Part shown: positions 16,737-25,458 of the stretch, in pieces | Position numbering within the stretch: the first letter of the stretch is position 1 | Layout: each line of letters begins with the position of its first letter | Source: Methanolinea sp. UBA473 | GTDB taxonomy: Archaea > Halobacteriota > Methanomicrobia > Methanomicrobiales > Methanospirillaceae | Length of the DNA stretch: 36,885 bases | Direction of reading: 5' to 3' | Assembly: GCA_002509495.1 (NCBI GenBank) | Contig: DAEV01000127.1 | Span: forward strand, 1-36,885 | Translations under genes and position numbers: made by a program | The notes under the pieces: model-generated | Databases searched by the model: none | What the model saw: the letters and a program-made list of their open reading frames with translations, nothing else | Told to the model about the DNA's origin: nothing

Positions 16737-19313
16737 TCAGTCTTCCATTAGTTCGGTGTTCCCGGATTCCTCACCAATCGCCTTAAGGGGGTTATATGAG
16801 GACCCTTCGGCTTCAAGGAGGTCCGCAACCTCTCCGTTTTCCCGGATGCGGTCGATCACCAGGTCCCGGTTCCGCTGGTAATGCCGGATCATGCGGGTCA
16901 CAAGGTGGTAATCCTTCACCCCCTTCTTCTGCAGCCACTCCAGGAATTGTATGCGGTGTTCGAGTTCCGACCGCAGCGTATCCGTGCTTATCCCGTAGGT
17001 GTCCTTGATCTTGTCGAAGAGGTATGTCCTGCCCTGGAACCGGAACTCGTCCCTGTCGGGAACCCACTTGAATGATGTGTTGGTGATCAGATCCCCTGTG
17101 TCCCGGTCCAGCTCCAGAACCTCGGTGATGTTTGCTACTCTCCTCGCGCTCCTCTCGCCCCGCATGATGTGCATGGGAAAGATGACGGCATCGAGGTTCG
17201 AGAAGAGCGCCCGGGGGACTCTCATTGGATTTGACTCGATCCTGGCCAACAGCTCGTTGATGGACCCCGCGTGGATGGTCCCGAGGGCGGCGTGGCCCAC
17301 TGCGATAGCCTGGAAAAGGGTGAAGGCCTCTTCTCCCCGGACCTCACCCACGATGATGAACTCGGGCCGCTGCCGGAGAGCCGCCACCAGGAGGTCGTAG
17401 AGAGAGATGTCTCCAGGGGACCTCCGGGAGATCCCGGAGACACCGGAGAGGTTTGCGGCGGAGGATTCCCCTCCCCCGAAGCCTGTCCTCGTCACCGACT
17501 GGATCCAGTTGGGGTGGAGCAGGTTCAGTTCTGCGGTATCCTCGATCGAGACGATCTTGTACTCGGACGGGATGAAACTGCAGAGCACGTTCAGCATGGT
17601 GGTCTTTCCTGTGGCCGTGCCCCCGGATACCAGGATGGAGCGCTTGTATTCCATCAGGAGCCAGAGGTATGCAAGCTGCTGGGCGTCGATCGTTCCATAT
17701 TCCATCATCTCAATGGGGGAGATCGGGTTTGTCCGGAACTTCCTGATGGTGAAGGTGGAGCCCTTCTTGGTGACCTCGCTCCCTAGTGTCAGGTTGGCCC
17801 GGCTCCCGTCCGGCAGGGTAACATCCCGGATGGGCTGAAGGAGTGAGATGTGTCTTCCCCCAATCTGGGCCAGCCGGAGTACGAAGTTGTTCAATTCGAC
17901 CTCGCGGAATTGTACATCGGTCTGCACGGACCCATAGATACGGTGCATCACGTAGAGGTTGATCTCCGAGCCGTTACAGGAAATATCCTCGATGTACTTG
18001 TCCATCATCAGGGTGTCCATGTGGGAGTATCCCAGGTACTTCTTGCAGAGGTGGAAAAACATCCGCTCCTTCTGCTCTTCCGTGGCCTGGATCCCGAAGA
18101 TGAGGACAATGGAAAGGAATCGGTCCTTCAGGTGCGCCACCCGGTCCCCCCCGGCGATCATATCCAGATTGGTGGAGATCATTTTCTCGAAGCCCTGCTC
18201 CACGATCTTCAGTGCAAACTGCTCGTCCTCAGAGAGTTGCGGTTCCCTGACCTCGTAGCGGAGAGCCCCCTCACCGTTATGGTACTCGATATGCACGTAC
18301 TGGAAGGGAGCGTTCACGGGGTAGGTGACATTTACGTCGCGGATCGCTCCCTCGAGCGAGGGCTCGTCCAGCCTGCCGGGATAGAAGGGGATGGACCGCA
18401 TCTCCCCCTTCACCTTCTTCGCAAAGATCCCGGCGATGCTGGAGAGAAATCCCGGTTTCTTCCCGTTCGACGGGACTGATGCATGAGGGGCGGTGCGTTT
18501 CCCGTTCCGGCTCCCGAAACCGCCGAAAAGGCCACGGGTGTCGGGGGAGGAGGCGGTGTCGCCGTCCGGGAGATCGTCTTCAACGAAGGTCGCATCCGGG
18601 GCATGGTTGGCCCTCTTCCCACCCTGCCGTCCGGGTATACCGTCTTCATCCAGTAGTTCGTCTTCGAGCAGGAGCAGGTCGACCTGCCCGGGAACTGCCC
18701 GGGGTGCAGGGTTTACGCGTCTTGAGGATGACCCGGACCCTGGCCGGAGAGGGCGAAGCGTCTTTTTTTGCTGGCCGGGAGGTGTGGGATCGACAGGGGT
18801 TTCGTCATTCCCGGAGAGATTGCCATCATGGGCAGTCCCGGGATCCTGCGTATGAAGAGGGGCGGGATCTTCCGGGGCATCCACGGTCCCGCCTGCCCTG
18901 TCCCTCCGGGATGAATCGGCATCGTCACAGAGAACGTCGTCCGGGGATTCATGGGGGGCGGGAACAACCGTGATCGCTCCGTCCCTTCCTCTGGCAACAC
19001 GATCATCTCCCTGCATGCCCTGGTGCCCATGGATATCCGGGCCCTGCCCTTGCTGAAGCGACGGTGCTCCCCCATTTGCACCGGCGGAGAGCAACGCGTC
19101 CCCTCGTTCACCTCCCGGCTGGAGCACAGGTGCGCCACCCTTTTTCGCATATCGCAGTTTCTTTCGCGGGCCTGGTTTCATCCCCTCCGGGAGCGGCGGA
19201 CGCCGGGAGATCCGTTCCCTGCCAGTGTCCCCCTCATCCGGCACGTCCTCCAGGAGATCGTCATCGAGGAGATCCCCTGAGGAGCCATCCTTCGTCGTGG
19301 TATCCGTCACCAT
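16737..19313 (-). CDS. Type II/IV secretion (pilus) ATPase, GspE/TadA family
   Basis: An 858-residue ATPase. The C-terminal ~555 residues are the family core: Walker A GGTATGKTT near residue 565, the Walker B region RPEFIIVGEVRGEE near 650, and the histidine box GTIHAGS near 678. It powers pilus assembly or secretion from the cytoplasmic face. The first ~300 residues are low-complexity, acidic and Pro/Gly/Arg-rich, with repeated acidic-leucine patches (DLLDDDLLEDVPDEGD, LLLLEDELLDEDG, FVEDDLPDGD). Typical archaeal homologues have much shorter N-termini. The partner platform genes are not adjacent; they lie about 10 kb away at 29.6-31.9 kb on the same strand. Confidence 0.93.
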   Translation of the reverse strand: MVTDTTTKDGSSGDLLDDDLLEDVPDEGDTGRERISRRPPLPEGMKPGPRKKLRYAKKGGAPVLQPGGERGDALLSAGANGGAPSLQQGQGPDIHGHQGMQGDDRVARGRDGAITVVPAPHESPDDVLCDDADSSRRDRAGGTVDAPEDPAPLHTQDPGTAHDGNLSGNDETPVDPTPPGQQKKTLRPLRPGSGSSSRRVNPAPRAVPGQVDLLLLEDELLDEDGIPGRQGGKRANHAPDATFVEDDLPDGDTASSPDTRGLFGGFGSRNGKRTAPHASVPSNGKKPGFLSSIAGIFAKKVKGEMRSIPFYPGRLDEPSLEGAIRDVNVTYPVNAPFQYVHIEYHNGEGALRYEVREPQLSEDEQFALKIVEQGFEKMISTNLDMIAGGDRVAHLKDRFLSIVLIFGIQATEEQKERMFFHLCKKYLGYSHMDTLMMDKYIEDISCNGSEINLYVMHRIYGSVQTDVQFREVELNNFVLRLAQIGGRHISLLQPIRDVTLPDGSRANLTLGSEVTKKGSTFTIRKFRTNPISPIEMMEYGTIDAQQLAYLWLLMEYKRSILVSGGTATGKTTMLNVLCSFIPSEYKIVSIEDTAELNLLHPNWIQSVTRTGFGGGESSAANLSGVSGISRRSPGDISLYDLLVAALRQRPEFIIVGEVRGEEAFTLFQAIAVGHAALGTIHAGSINELLARIESNPMRVPRALFSNLDAVIFPMHIMRGERSARRVANITEVLELDRDTGDLITNTSFKWVPDRDEFRFQGRTYLFDKIKDTYGISTDTLRSELEHRIQFLEWLQKKGVKDYHLVTRMIRHYQRNRDLVIDRIRENGEVADLLEAEGSSYNPLKAIGEESGNTELMED

Positions 19314-19457
19314 CTTTTATCTCCTGCATTCAACGCAGCACCATATCTCAGGGCGCCATTTTTCATCCCCTGCCTGGGAGGGGGCATCGGGAAATCCCTC
19401 GCTGGTTTGAAAGATTCCCGGCCATTCCCGGTAGTACATGAAATAGTCCGCATGCGA

Positions 19458-19664
19458 TCAGGCCTCCGGCACCTTCGCGTGCGTTCCCGCATTCGCCGGG
19501 CCACCCCTCTTGTGCCTCTTCTTTCCACCGGTGGCCACCTCTACCGTAATCTCTTCCCGGTCCTGCCTGCGCTTCCGCAGCACCAGGTCGCACCACCAGC
19601 GGTGCCGGAGACCTGCAGAGAACGGCGGGTTCCTCCGCCCGTGGTCGGGCCTCCCCCGGCTCAT
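19458..19664 (-). CDS. Small basic protein coupled to the PstA tail
   Basis: A 68-residue, strongly basic protein (many Arg, Lys and His, with WWCDLVLRKRRQDREE in the middle). The ATG at 19664 overlaps the stop of the pstA reading frame as ATGA and has GGGAGGAG directly upstream, so translational coupling is well supported. It lies between the acidic tail of PstA and the acidic N-terminus of the pilus ATPase. An electrostatic partner of those segments is possible but purely inferred. No family was recognised. Confidence 0.5.
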   Translation of the reverse strand: MSRGRPDHGRRNPPFSAGLRHRWWCDLVLRKRRQDREEITVEVATGGKKRHKRGGPANAGTHAKVPEA

Positions 19665-21196
19665 GGCTCCTCCCACGGGTCTGCCGTGATGCCGGCGATC
19701 GTGTTCTCCAGCCGGTTCCGGGTCATACGCCGCCAGGGCTCGTCCGTGGGGACTTCGACCATGCGGGGGTCAGGGTCTTCTTCGAGGAGGGGATATGCAG
19801 GGGTGAAGGCCGATTCGAGCTCGGCAAGGGCCGCCTCGGGGTCTGCGCCTGGCGGGTCGGAGAGGAGGACCGGGTCATCTTCGAAGAGGGGGTCGTCACC
19901 GGGCAGCACCCCCAGGCGCAGCTCTTCCATGGGGTCGAATGCGAAGTCGCCCGGGTTGTCAAGGAGGGCGGGACTTTCGCCTGAGATCACAAGGGTATCG
20001 TTATCGGATGAAACACGCGATTCCATGACGCCAACTCCTGCCACAGAATTCACCTGCAGCCCGGCCGAGAGCGTCTCCTTCCAGTCGAGCTCGGATGTGG
20101 TGGAGATCGGGGTGGGGGTTCCAGGGACTTTCTGCGTTCTGCGTGACTGTGTCTCCCGGATGGCAGACTCCCGTTCGGCGTCTGCGAGCTCCGCTGCGGT
20201 GCAGGCGGGTGCGGGGATAGGTTTTGTGCGGGAGAAGGGGCCGTTGCCGTTGAAGAGAGTGCGTTTAATGGATGAGATGAGGGGGGATGGAGATTTGATC
20301 CCCCCCATACTAAAGTGAAGTACTACCTTGGCTAGGAAATTGATGAGGAGAACCATACAAATGAGAATGAATGCGGCTGCAAAACCATTGGACATGGGAA
20401 TGACATTTGAATTTTCATATGCGTGATATACTGAATAGGGTAACGTACCAATAAGATCTTGTAGGGGGTAGATTTTAATTCCTGCAAAAAGTTTATCGCT
20501 GTGTTTAATTGCGAATTCCGGCATGAATTGGGAGTATCCTGCAGTCAGAATGACAACAGCAGATTCCTCGGCTGCTCGTCCAAATCCAAGGATAATGCCA
20601 GTAAGGATGCCAGACACTGCGGTAGGCAAGGTGATCTGCCGGATTGTCTGCCATTTCGTTGCTCCCAAAGCATAACTTCCTTCTTCAAGATCGAATGGCA
20701 CGGTGTATATCGCATTTTCTATAGACCGTTCGATCACGGGCATAATCAGGATTGAGAGTGCGATCGAGCCCGCAATAAGCGAATATCCCCCTGTGAATGG
20801 TCTGAGATAATACACGAGCACAAGGAGACCAAAGATACCGATTACAATCGATGGGGTGCCCGACAATATTTCGATGAAAAACCGCAGCAAACGGGTAATC
20901 CAGCTGTCAGTGGCATACTTCTGAAGGTATATAGCCGTTCCAAGAGCCAGTGGGATTGCGAGAAGCGTCGCAATCAGGGAAATTATTACCGACCCCCAGA
21001 TAGCATTAGCAATTCCCATTCCAATATGAGGCGTCTCGGATTCAGGGGTAGTGATAAAATACCATGTCAGGGAGGGGATCGCCTGCAAGGTGATTTCGGA
21101 AAGGATCATAAAGAGAAGAAGGCAGGTGATCAGAGCTGCACATGCACATACTGCCAAGAAAAATGTCTCCTCGATTTTTTGAAACTTTATATTCAT
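19661..21196 (-). CDS. pstA: Phosphate ABC transporter permease PstA with 210-residue acidic tail
   Basis: Residues 1 to about 297 are a normal PstA permease: six membrane segments and the cytoplasmic loop SYALGATKWQTIRQITLP followed by GFGRAAEESAV. PstA usually ends there (~290 residues). This frame continues to residue 511 with a soluble, Pro/Asp/Glu-rich segment containing GDDPLFEDDPVLLSD and AYPLLEEDPDP. The base composition changes at the same place, about 20300: the permease part is A+T-richer, the tail strongly G+C-rich. An inverted repeat (20281-20305) marks the switch. The start ATG overlaps the pstC stop as ATGA. The tail may be a fusion created by rearrangement; its acidic-leucine patches resemble the N-terminus of the pilus ATPase. 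Confidence 0.9.
   Translation of the reverse strand: MNIKFQKIEETFFLAVCACAALITCLLLFMILSEITLQAIPSLTWYFITTPESETPHIGMGIANAIWGSVIISLIATLLAIPLALGTAIYLQKYATDSWITRLLRFFIEILSGTPSIVIGIFGLLVLVYYLRPFTGGYSLIAGSIALSILIMPVIERSIENAIYTVPFDLEEGSYALGATKWQTIRQITLPTAVSGILTGIILGFGRAAEESAVVILTAGYSQFMPEFAIKHSDKLFAGIKIYPLQDLIGTLPYSVYHAYENSNVIPMSNGFAAAFILICMVLLINFLAKVVLHFSMGGIKSPSPLISSIKRTLFNGNGPFSRTKPIPAPACTAAELADAERESAIRETQSRRTQKVPGTPTPISTTSELDWKETLSAGLQVNSVAGVGVMESRVSSDNDTLVISGESPALLDNPGDFAFDPMEELRLGVLPGDDPLFEDDPVLLSDPPGADPEAALAELESAFTPAYPLLEEDPDPRMVEVPTDEPWRRMTRNRLENTIAGITADPWEEP
20281..20305. repeat. Inverted repeat at the PstA permease/tail junction
   Basis: GGGGGGAT at 20281-20288 is matched by ATCCCCCC at 20298-20305, with a nine-base spacer. 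It lies inside the pstA frame at residues about 298-305, where the family-typical permease ends and the G+C-rich tail begins. Confidence 0.7.
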
Positions 21197-22107
21197 TTCA
21201 TCCTCTTTGCAGCTCCAGCACTTATCGCACGAGCAATTCCGACAAAACCCATTTCAATAAGAAATAAAACAACAGCAATGCCAAAAAGAGCCGAGCGAGG
21301 TTCAGGCTGGGCGAAGTAATATCCAATATCACAAAATATCTTCGAAGTCATCGCAAGGCCTGTATCGAATATGGATACAGGGATATGCTGGGAGCATCCG
21401 ATGACCATTACAACGGCCATAGTCTCTCCCATAGCACGCATCATACCGAGAACAACTCCAGTTACAATCCCAGGAAGAGCTGCAGGGATTACCACTTTTT
21501 TAATAGTCTGCCACTTCGTTGCCCCGACCGCAAGTGATGCTTCCCGGTAGCTGTCAGGGATCGAGCGTATTGATTCCTGCGATACTGCCGCAATGGTCGG
21601 CAGAATCATTATGCTTAATATTGTTGCTCCAAGCAAAATGCCTAAACCACTGCCAGGATCGGGATCATGAAAGGCCGGGATGAATCCAAGGGTGCTGCTG
21701 AGTGCAGGTTTAATAGTATCACGGAAGATTCGCTCTAATACAAAAAAACCAAAAATGCCGTATACCACCGAGGGTATACCCACGAGGAGATCAATTAAAG
21801 GCCGGACTATCTTTTCAAGCGATGCCGGTGCCCATTCCGCCAGAAAGATCGCAGTGAAGATGGCGAGAGGGATTGCGAGTGCCATGGTCACCACGGTCAG
21901 GAGAATCGTTCCGAGAATAAAGACCAGAATGCCATACTGGTGAGTGTCATAGTTCCATATGGTCCCAGTCACAAAGGAAATTCCCTCTTTTTGCAGTACG
22001 GGGGCAGCGGTCAGTAAGATAAAGCCAAAGACGAGAAGAACAACTGTTGCGGTGATGCAACCACATCCCAGAAATACATATCTTGGGACATCAATCTTTC
22101 CGGGCAT
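21193..22107 (-). CDS. pstC: Phosphate ABC transporter permease PstC
   Basis: A 304-residue inner-membrane permease subunit of the Pst importer, of normal length. It has six membrane segments and the ABC-permease cytoplasmic loop SLAVGATKWQTIKKVVIP followed by GMMRAMGETMAVVMVIG. It starts 29 bases after pstS ends and overlaps pstA by four bases (ATGA), so pstS-pstC-pstA form one operon. Codon use is visibly A+T-richer than in the flanking genes, which suggests a different origin or transfer of this block. Confidence 0.95.
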   Translation of the reverse strand: MPGKIDVPRYVFLGCGCITATVVLLVFGFILLTAAPVLQKEGISFVTGTIWNYDTHQYGILVFILGTILLTVVTMALAIPLAIFTAIFLAEWAPASLEKIVRPLIDLLVGIPSVVYGIFGFFVLERIFRDTIKPALSSTLGFIPAFHDPDPGSGLGILLGATILSIMILPTIAAVSQESIRSIPDSYREASLAVGATKWQTIKKVVIPAALPGIVTGVVLGMMRAMGETMAVVMVIGCSQHIPVSIFDTGLAMTSKIFCDIGYYFAQPEPRSALFGIAVVLFLIEMGFVGIARAISAGAAKRMK

Positions 22108-22136
22108 GGAAAAAATTGGGAGTGTTATTGTTCAGT

Positions 22137-23162
22137 TTACGCAAATTCAGTAATGCCAAACATACCCGCTGCCTTGAAGTCGTCAATTGCCCCTGGCGAC
22201 TGGCAGTAGGTGATAAAGTTCTTGACGACTGAAGACGGTGTGCCTTTGATTATATAGTTCAGTGGCCGGGTGAGTTTTACGGGGTAATTATTACTCTGGG
22301 TTGTTGGTGTTAATCCTGCTTTATTATCCTTGAGTGCCGCCAGGATGTTTATCCTGTCTACTGATTTACTTCCATCAACATTGCCATCGATAACTCTAAT
22401 GATTTTAATACCCGAAACTTCTACACCGGAACTGTCAACAGCATACCCAAAGTCAACGAAACCAAGTTTGTATTTTCCGCTGGTTGTGGCAGCTTTGACC
22501 GCTGCAAGCATGCCGGCATTACCGAGCTGACCAGTACAATTTGTTATTCCATTCATAGCACTGTCAGAGCCGAGGAGATAATTAGATACAGTATCTTCCG
22601 TTCCTGACGCTTCACTGCGCTGGTATCTATCGTCAATTCCAGTAAGATTCGGTGCAAAAGCCTTACTCTGATATGCGTCTTTTAATTCTGTCTTAGTTGC
22701 AGAGGTAACGGATGTTGCTGCATCTGAAGTAATGAATACGACTGCACTACCACCTATCTGGTAGGTTTCGAGATCGGGGTAGCTTGCCTTCTCAGCATCG
22801 TTGAGAGCACGGGATGCAGCACCAATGTCAACAATCCCCATGCCAGCAGAAGAGACACCTGCACCGGAACCTCCACCCTGAACGGTGATCTTAAGTCCGG
22901 GGTGCTCTTCCATGTAGGACTTGGCAAGTTCCTCAGATGCGGGCTGGACAGTGGTAGAACCGGCAATGAGAATCTCTGTCTGGGCTGCAGCACCGGCACC
23001 CTCAGCATTTGCCTGCTTGCTCACATCGGTCGAAAAGGTACCCATAATGGTACCCACGGCCACCGCCCCAACGACGGCGACCACGATCAGCACGAGGGTC
23101 GCGACGATGGGCGACACGGCGTGCTCGTCTTTCCTAATGCTCTTCTTTTCCATGTGTTTCAC
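22137..23162 (-). CDS. pstS: Phosphate-binding protein PstS with archaeal pilin-type signal
   Basis: A 341-residue extracellular phosphate receptor of the Pst importer. Residues about 65-341 are the PstS fold, with ILIAGSTTVQP, VQGGGSGAGVSSAGMGIVDIGAASR and the phosphate loop RSEASGTEDTV. The N-terminus is not a lipoprotein or ordinary Sec signal. It is a class III pilin signal: KSIRKDEHA-VSPIVATLVLIVVAVVG, with cleavage expected after Ala15. It closely resembles the signal of the pilin-like protein at 14.6 kb. Such binding proteins may be anchored or polymerised like pilins. The start is GTG 23162 with AGGTGA upstream; ATG 23153 is an alternative. Confidence 0.94.
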   Translation of the reverse strand: MKHMEKKSIRKDEHAVSPIVATLVLIVVAVVGAVAVGTIMGTFSTDVSKQANAEGAGAAAQTEILIAGSTTVQPASEELAKSYMEEHPGLKITVQGGGSGAGVSSAGMGIVDIGAASRALNDAEKASYPDLETYQIGGSAVVFITSDAATSVTSATKTELKDAYQSKAFAPNLTGIDDRYQRSEASGTEDTVSNYLLGSDSAMNGITNCTGQLGNAGMLAAVKAATTSGKYKLGFVDFGYAVDSSGVEVSGIKIIRVIDGNVDGSKSVDRINILAALKDNKAGLTPTTQSNNYPVKLTRPLNYIIKGTPSSVVKNFITYCQSPGAIDDFKAAGMFGITEFA

Positions 23163-23244
23163 GCGAATTCACCTAAGTACTGCTTGTTCTTGGATTGGGT
23201 AGGAGGCGATCGGCGAAGGTCATTCATCCCCGCAAGGGTTGTCC

Positions 23245-23340
23245 GCTTCACCACCGTTGAATGAGCTCGGTTACTATATATTAATTTCGCTTTTACAATA
23301 GATTAAAAGTTAAAAATAGAGAGATCTATAGATATCTCCT
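23245..23340 (-). promoter_or_regulatory. pstS promoter with ATCTATAGAT palindrome
   Basis: Read on the minus strand, the perfect palindrome ATCTATAGAT (23324-23333), flanked by GAGAT/ATCTC-like bases, lies about 45 bases upstream of a TATA-like element (TAATATATAG, 23271-23282). Transcription would start near 23250, leaving a leader of about 85 bases before the Shine-Dalgarno sequence at 23170-23175. The position upstream of TATA suits an activator; the binding protein is unknown. Confidence 0.5.
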
Positions 23341-24064
23341 GATTACATAGATTCCCGTAAGGAACGACCGGGTCCGCCGGGACCTCGATCGCGAGGGGAC
23401 TGGTGTCCGGGTACGGAGCGTGTGGGTGTGCATGGCATCGGGTGAGTGGTCGTGCGGATCATGTTCGTCAGTCCGGCTTGGAAGTCACTTACGGAATAGT
23501 GGCGTCCCCATGGCGGTGCCGGCACCTTGCCGCCACGAGGATGCTGTACGCGAAGAAGCAAAGAAAGACCGATAAAACGAGGATCGATACCTGTGCCGAC
23601 ATCCGGTACCGGGATACGCTACTGAAGGTGCACAGCAAAAGAAGCATCATCCCCGCCATCCCGGCGACCTGCCGGAACTCCGGGGTGAATGAGGTTGTAC
23701 GTGCGGAAAGGTATGGATGGTGCTGAAAAAAGGTATGTTCTCTGTGAGGAATCGGTGCATCAACAGGTCCCCGGGCTCGAATACTGTTACATGAGGATTG
23801 GTTGGTGGAGCCTTCATTTCCAGTTGGACCGGGGGATTGCATGATGACCGATCAGGGGTGCCACCCGGGAAACGATAGCAGTTCGTACGGTATGCTATTG
23901 AGGGAACAGAGAGATATTGGGATACATTTTTTTCTCCGACTCGGTGAAACGATCGGTGCGATATCCCCGGACTCCTGGGACAATAAGGGAATACATATCC
24001 GGACGAGGGTGCTTGCCTGTTTATGCTGACCGTCAAAATGACATGAAGCCGGATCGATACAATC
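23341..24064. other. Long intergenic region, one weak membrane-protein frame
   Basis: About 720 bases between the pstS promoter and the MFS gene. The only notable frame is on the minus strand at 23489-23842. Its last ~60 residues have two hydrophobic segments (VAGMAGMMLLLLCTFSSV and VSILVLSVFLCFFAYSILVAA) and a histidine/arginine-rich end. The first half is not protein-like and no good start precedes the helices. It may be a gene fragment. No RNA gene was recognised. Confidence 0.3.
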
Positions 24065-25342
24065 TTAAAAACCATTCTCCGCTTCTTTCTTCAGCCATAC
24101 GAATGCCCCCGCGGCTGCGACCTGCATGAGGATTGCAAACGCGATGAGCAGTACGATGTCGAACTCGTAGAGAAGCCCGAATACGACGCTTCCCGCAAAC
24201 CATCCCCCTCCGTAAAGCGTGTTGAACACACCATATGCGAACCCCCGTTTCCCGGGAGAAGTGAGGTCTGCGAGTGCTGCACGGAGCACTGTCTCCTGTC
24301 CCCCCATCGAGACTCCCCACAGGACAGAGGCGGAAAGTGCGCCCCAGTAGCCCATGGAAAAGGCGAGAGGTGCGAGGGGAATGTTTACCAGCGGAACCAG
24401 TACCAGCACCGCAAGCCCTGCCCTGTCGTAGAGTCTCCCGACAAGGAGGGCAGTGAGGGCGTCGGTCGCCATGGCGATCGCAAAGAACACAGGGATCTGG
24501 GCCCCGAAAATTGCGAGATGGGAGCTGAAATGATAGGCCAGAAGGGGAAATACCGCGAACCCGGCCATGGTGAGGACAGTGAAGGTCCCGTAGGGGACCA
24601 GGATGCGGGAATAATTTTCCACCCCGTCCTCGTTGAAAAGGCCCTTTTCAAGGGACACGGGATCGGGGATCCGCATCCATGCCAGCCCGAGTGCTGCCAC
24701 GAGGAGGACGAAGGGAATGGCCATCAGAGCGAACCCTTCCTCGTACCCTCCCAGGAGCGCAAGGGATGCCGCAAATGCCAGGGGGCCGGCAACCGCCCCT
24801 ACCTGGTCGAGGGCTTCGTGGATCCCAAAGCCCCAGCCTCTCCCCACCTGGTGAGCGGCGTGGGAGAGGATGGCGTCCTTCGAAGGAGACCGGATTGCTT
24901 TTCCCAGCCGCTCCATGATGAGGAGCACAACCGCCCCCTGCCAGGACCCTGCAAAGACAAGGAGCGGGATTGCCCCGATCAATAGGTAGCCCATGAGAGT
25001 AAATGTCCAGTAGCTACCGGTTCGGTCCGCAAAGTACCCGGACAACATCCTGACGCCGTAACCGACGAACTCTCCGAACCCGGAGACCCATGCCACGGTA
25101 AATGCTGAAGCCCCGAGGATTAGGAGATAGGGACCGGAGACGCTTCGGGCACCCTCGTAGATAATGTCCCCAAAGAGGCTCACTACTCCCAGGAGAAGGA
25201 TCAGCCGCATGGCCGGGGACAGTGATATTTGCTGTTTTGTTCGGCGCCTTTCTGCAACACTCCCAGGACTGCCCCCCCGGTTGTTTTCCTCGGGAGTCTT
25301 GACCTGCGTATTCCGTTCCGTCCCCCGTCCTCCCGTTCCCAT
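24065..25342 (-). CDS. Major facilitator superfamily transporter
   Basis: A 425-residue permease with about eleven to twelve hydrophobic segments and a large cytoplasmic break in the middle (near residues 215-245). The loop after the second to third helices (YGVRMLSGYFADRTGSYWTF) resembles the MFS signature. The second half begins around YGTFTVLTMAGFAVFPLLAYHF. The substrate cannot be named. The first ~45 residues are polar, and the true start may be closer to the first helix (SPAMRLILLLG). It is transcribed away from the two small membrane genes at 25.46 kb. Confidence 0.85.
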   Translation of the reverse strand: MGTGGRGTERNTQVKTPEENNRGGSPGSVAERRRTKQQISLSPAMRLILLLGVVSLFGDIIYEGARSVSGPYLLILGASAFTVAWVSGFGEFVGYGVRMLSGYFADRTGSYWTFTLMGYLLIGAIPLLVFAGSWQGAVVLLIMERLGKAIRSPSKDAILSHAAHQVGRGWGFGIHEALDQVGAVAGPLAFAASLALLGGYEEGFALMAIPFVLLVAALGLAWMRIPDPVSLEKGLFNEDGVENYSRILVPYGTFTVLTMAGFAVFPLLAYHFSSHLAIFGAQIPVFFAIAMATDALTALLVGRLYDRAGLAVLVLVPLVNIPLAPLAFSMGYWGALSASVLWGVSMGGQETVLRAALADLTSPGKRGFAYGVFNTLYGGGWFAGSVVFGLLYEFDIVLLIAFAILMQVAAAGAFVWLKKEAENGF

Positions 25343-25458
25343 GTTCTCAAGAATATCGACACATCCCAGAAAAAACCTGATCTCCCGAGATTACGGAGGA
25401 CTATTGTCCTCTCCCGGGAAACGTTCACCAGCAGCCGAATCCCACGCGATCCGGGAAC

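Noticed and set aside
19407..20318. 303-codon plus-strand open frame opposite pstA
   Set aside because: It is Ser/Arg-rich, antisense to the PstA tail, and explained by the skewed G+C-rich codons of that tail.
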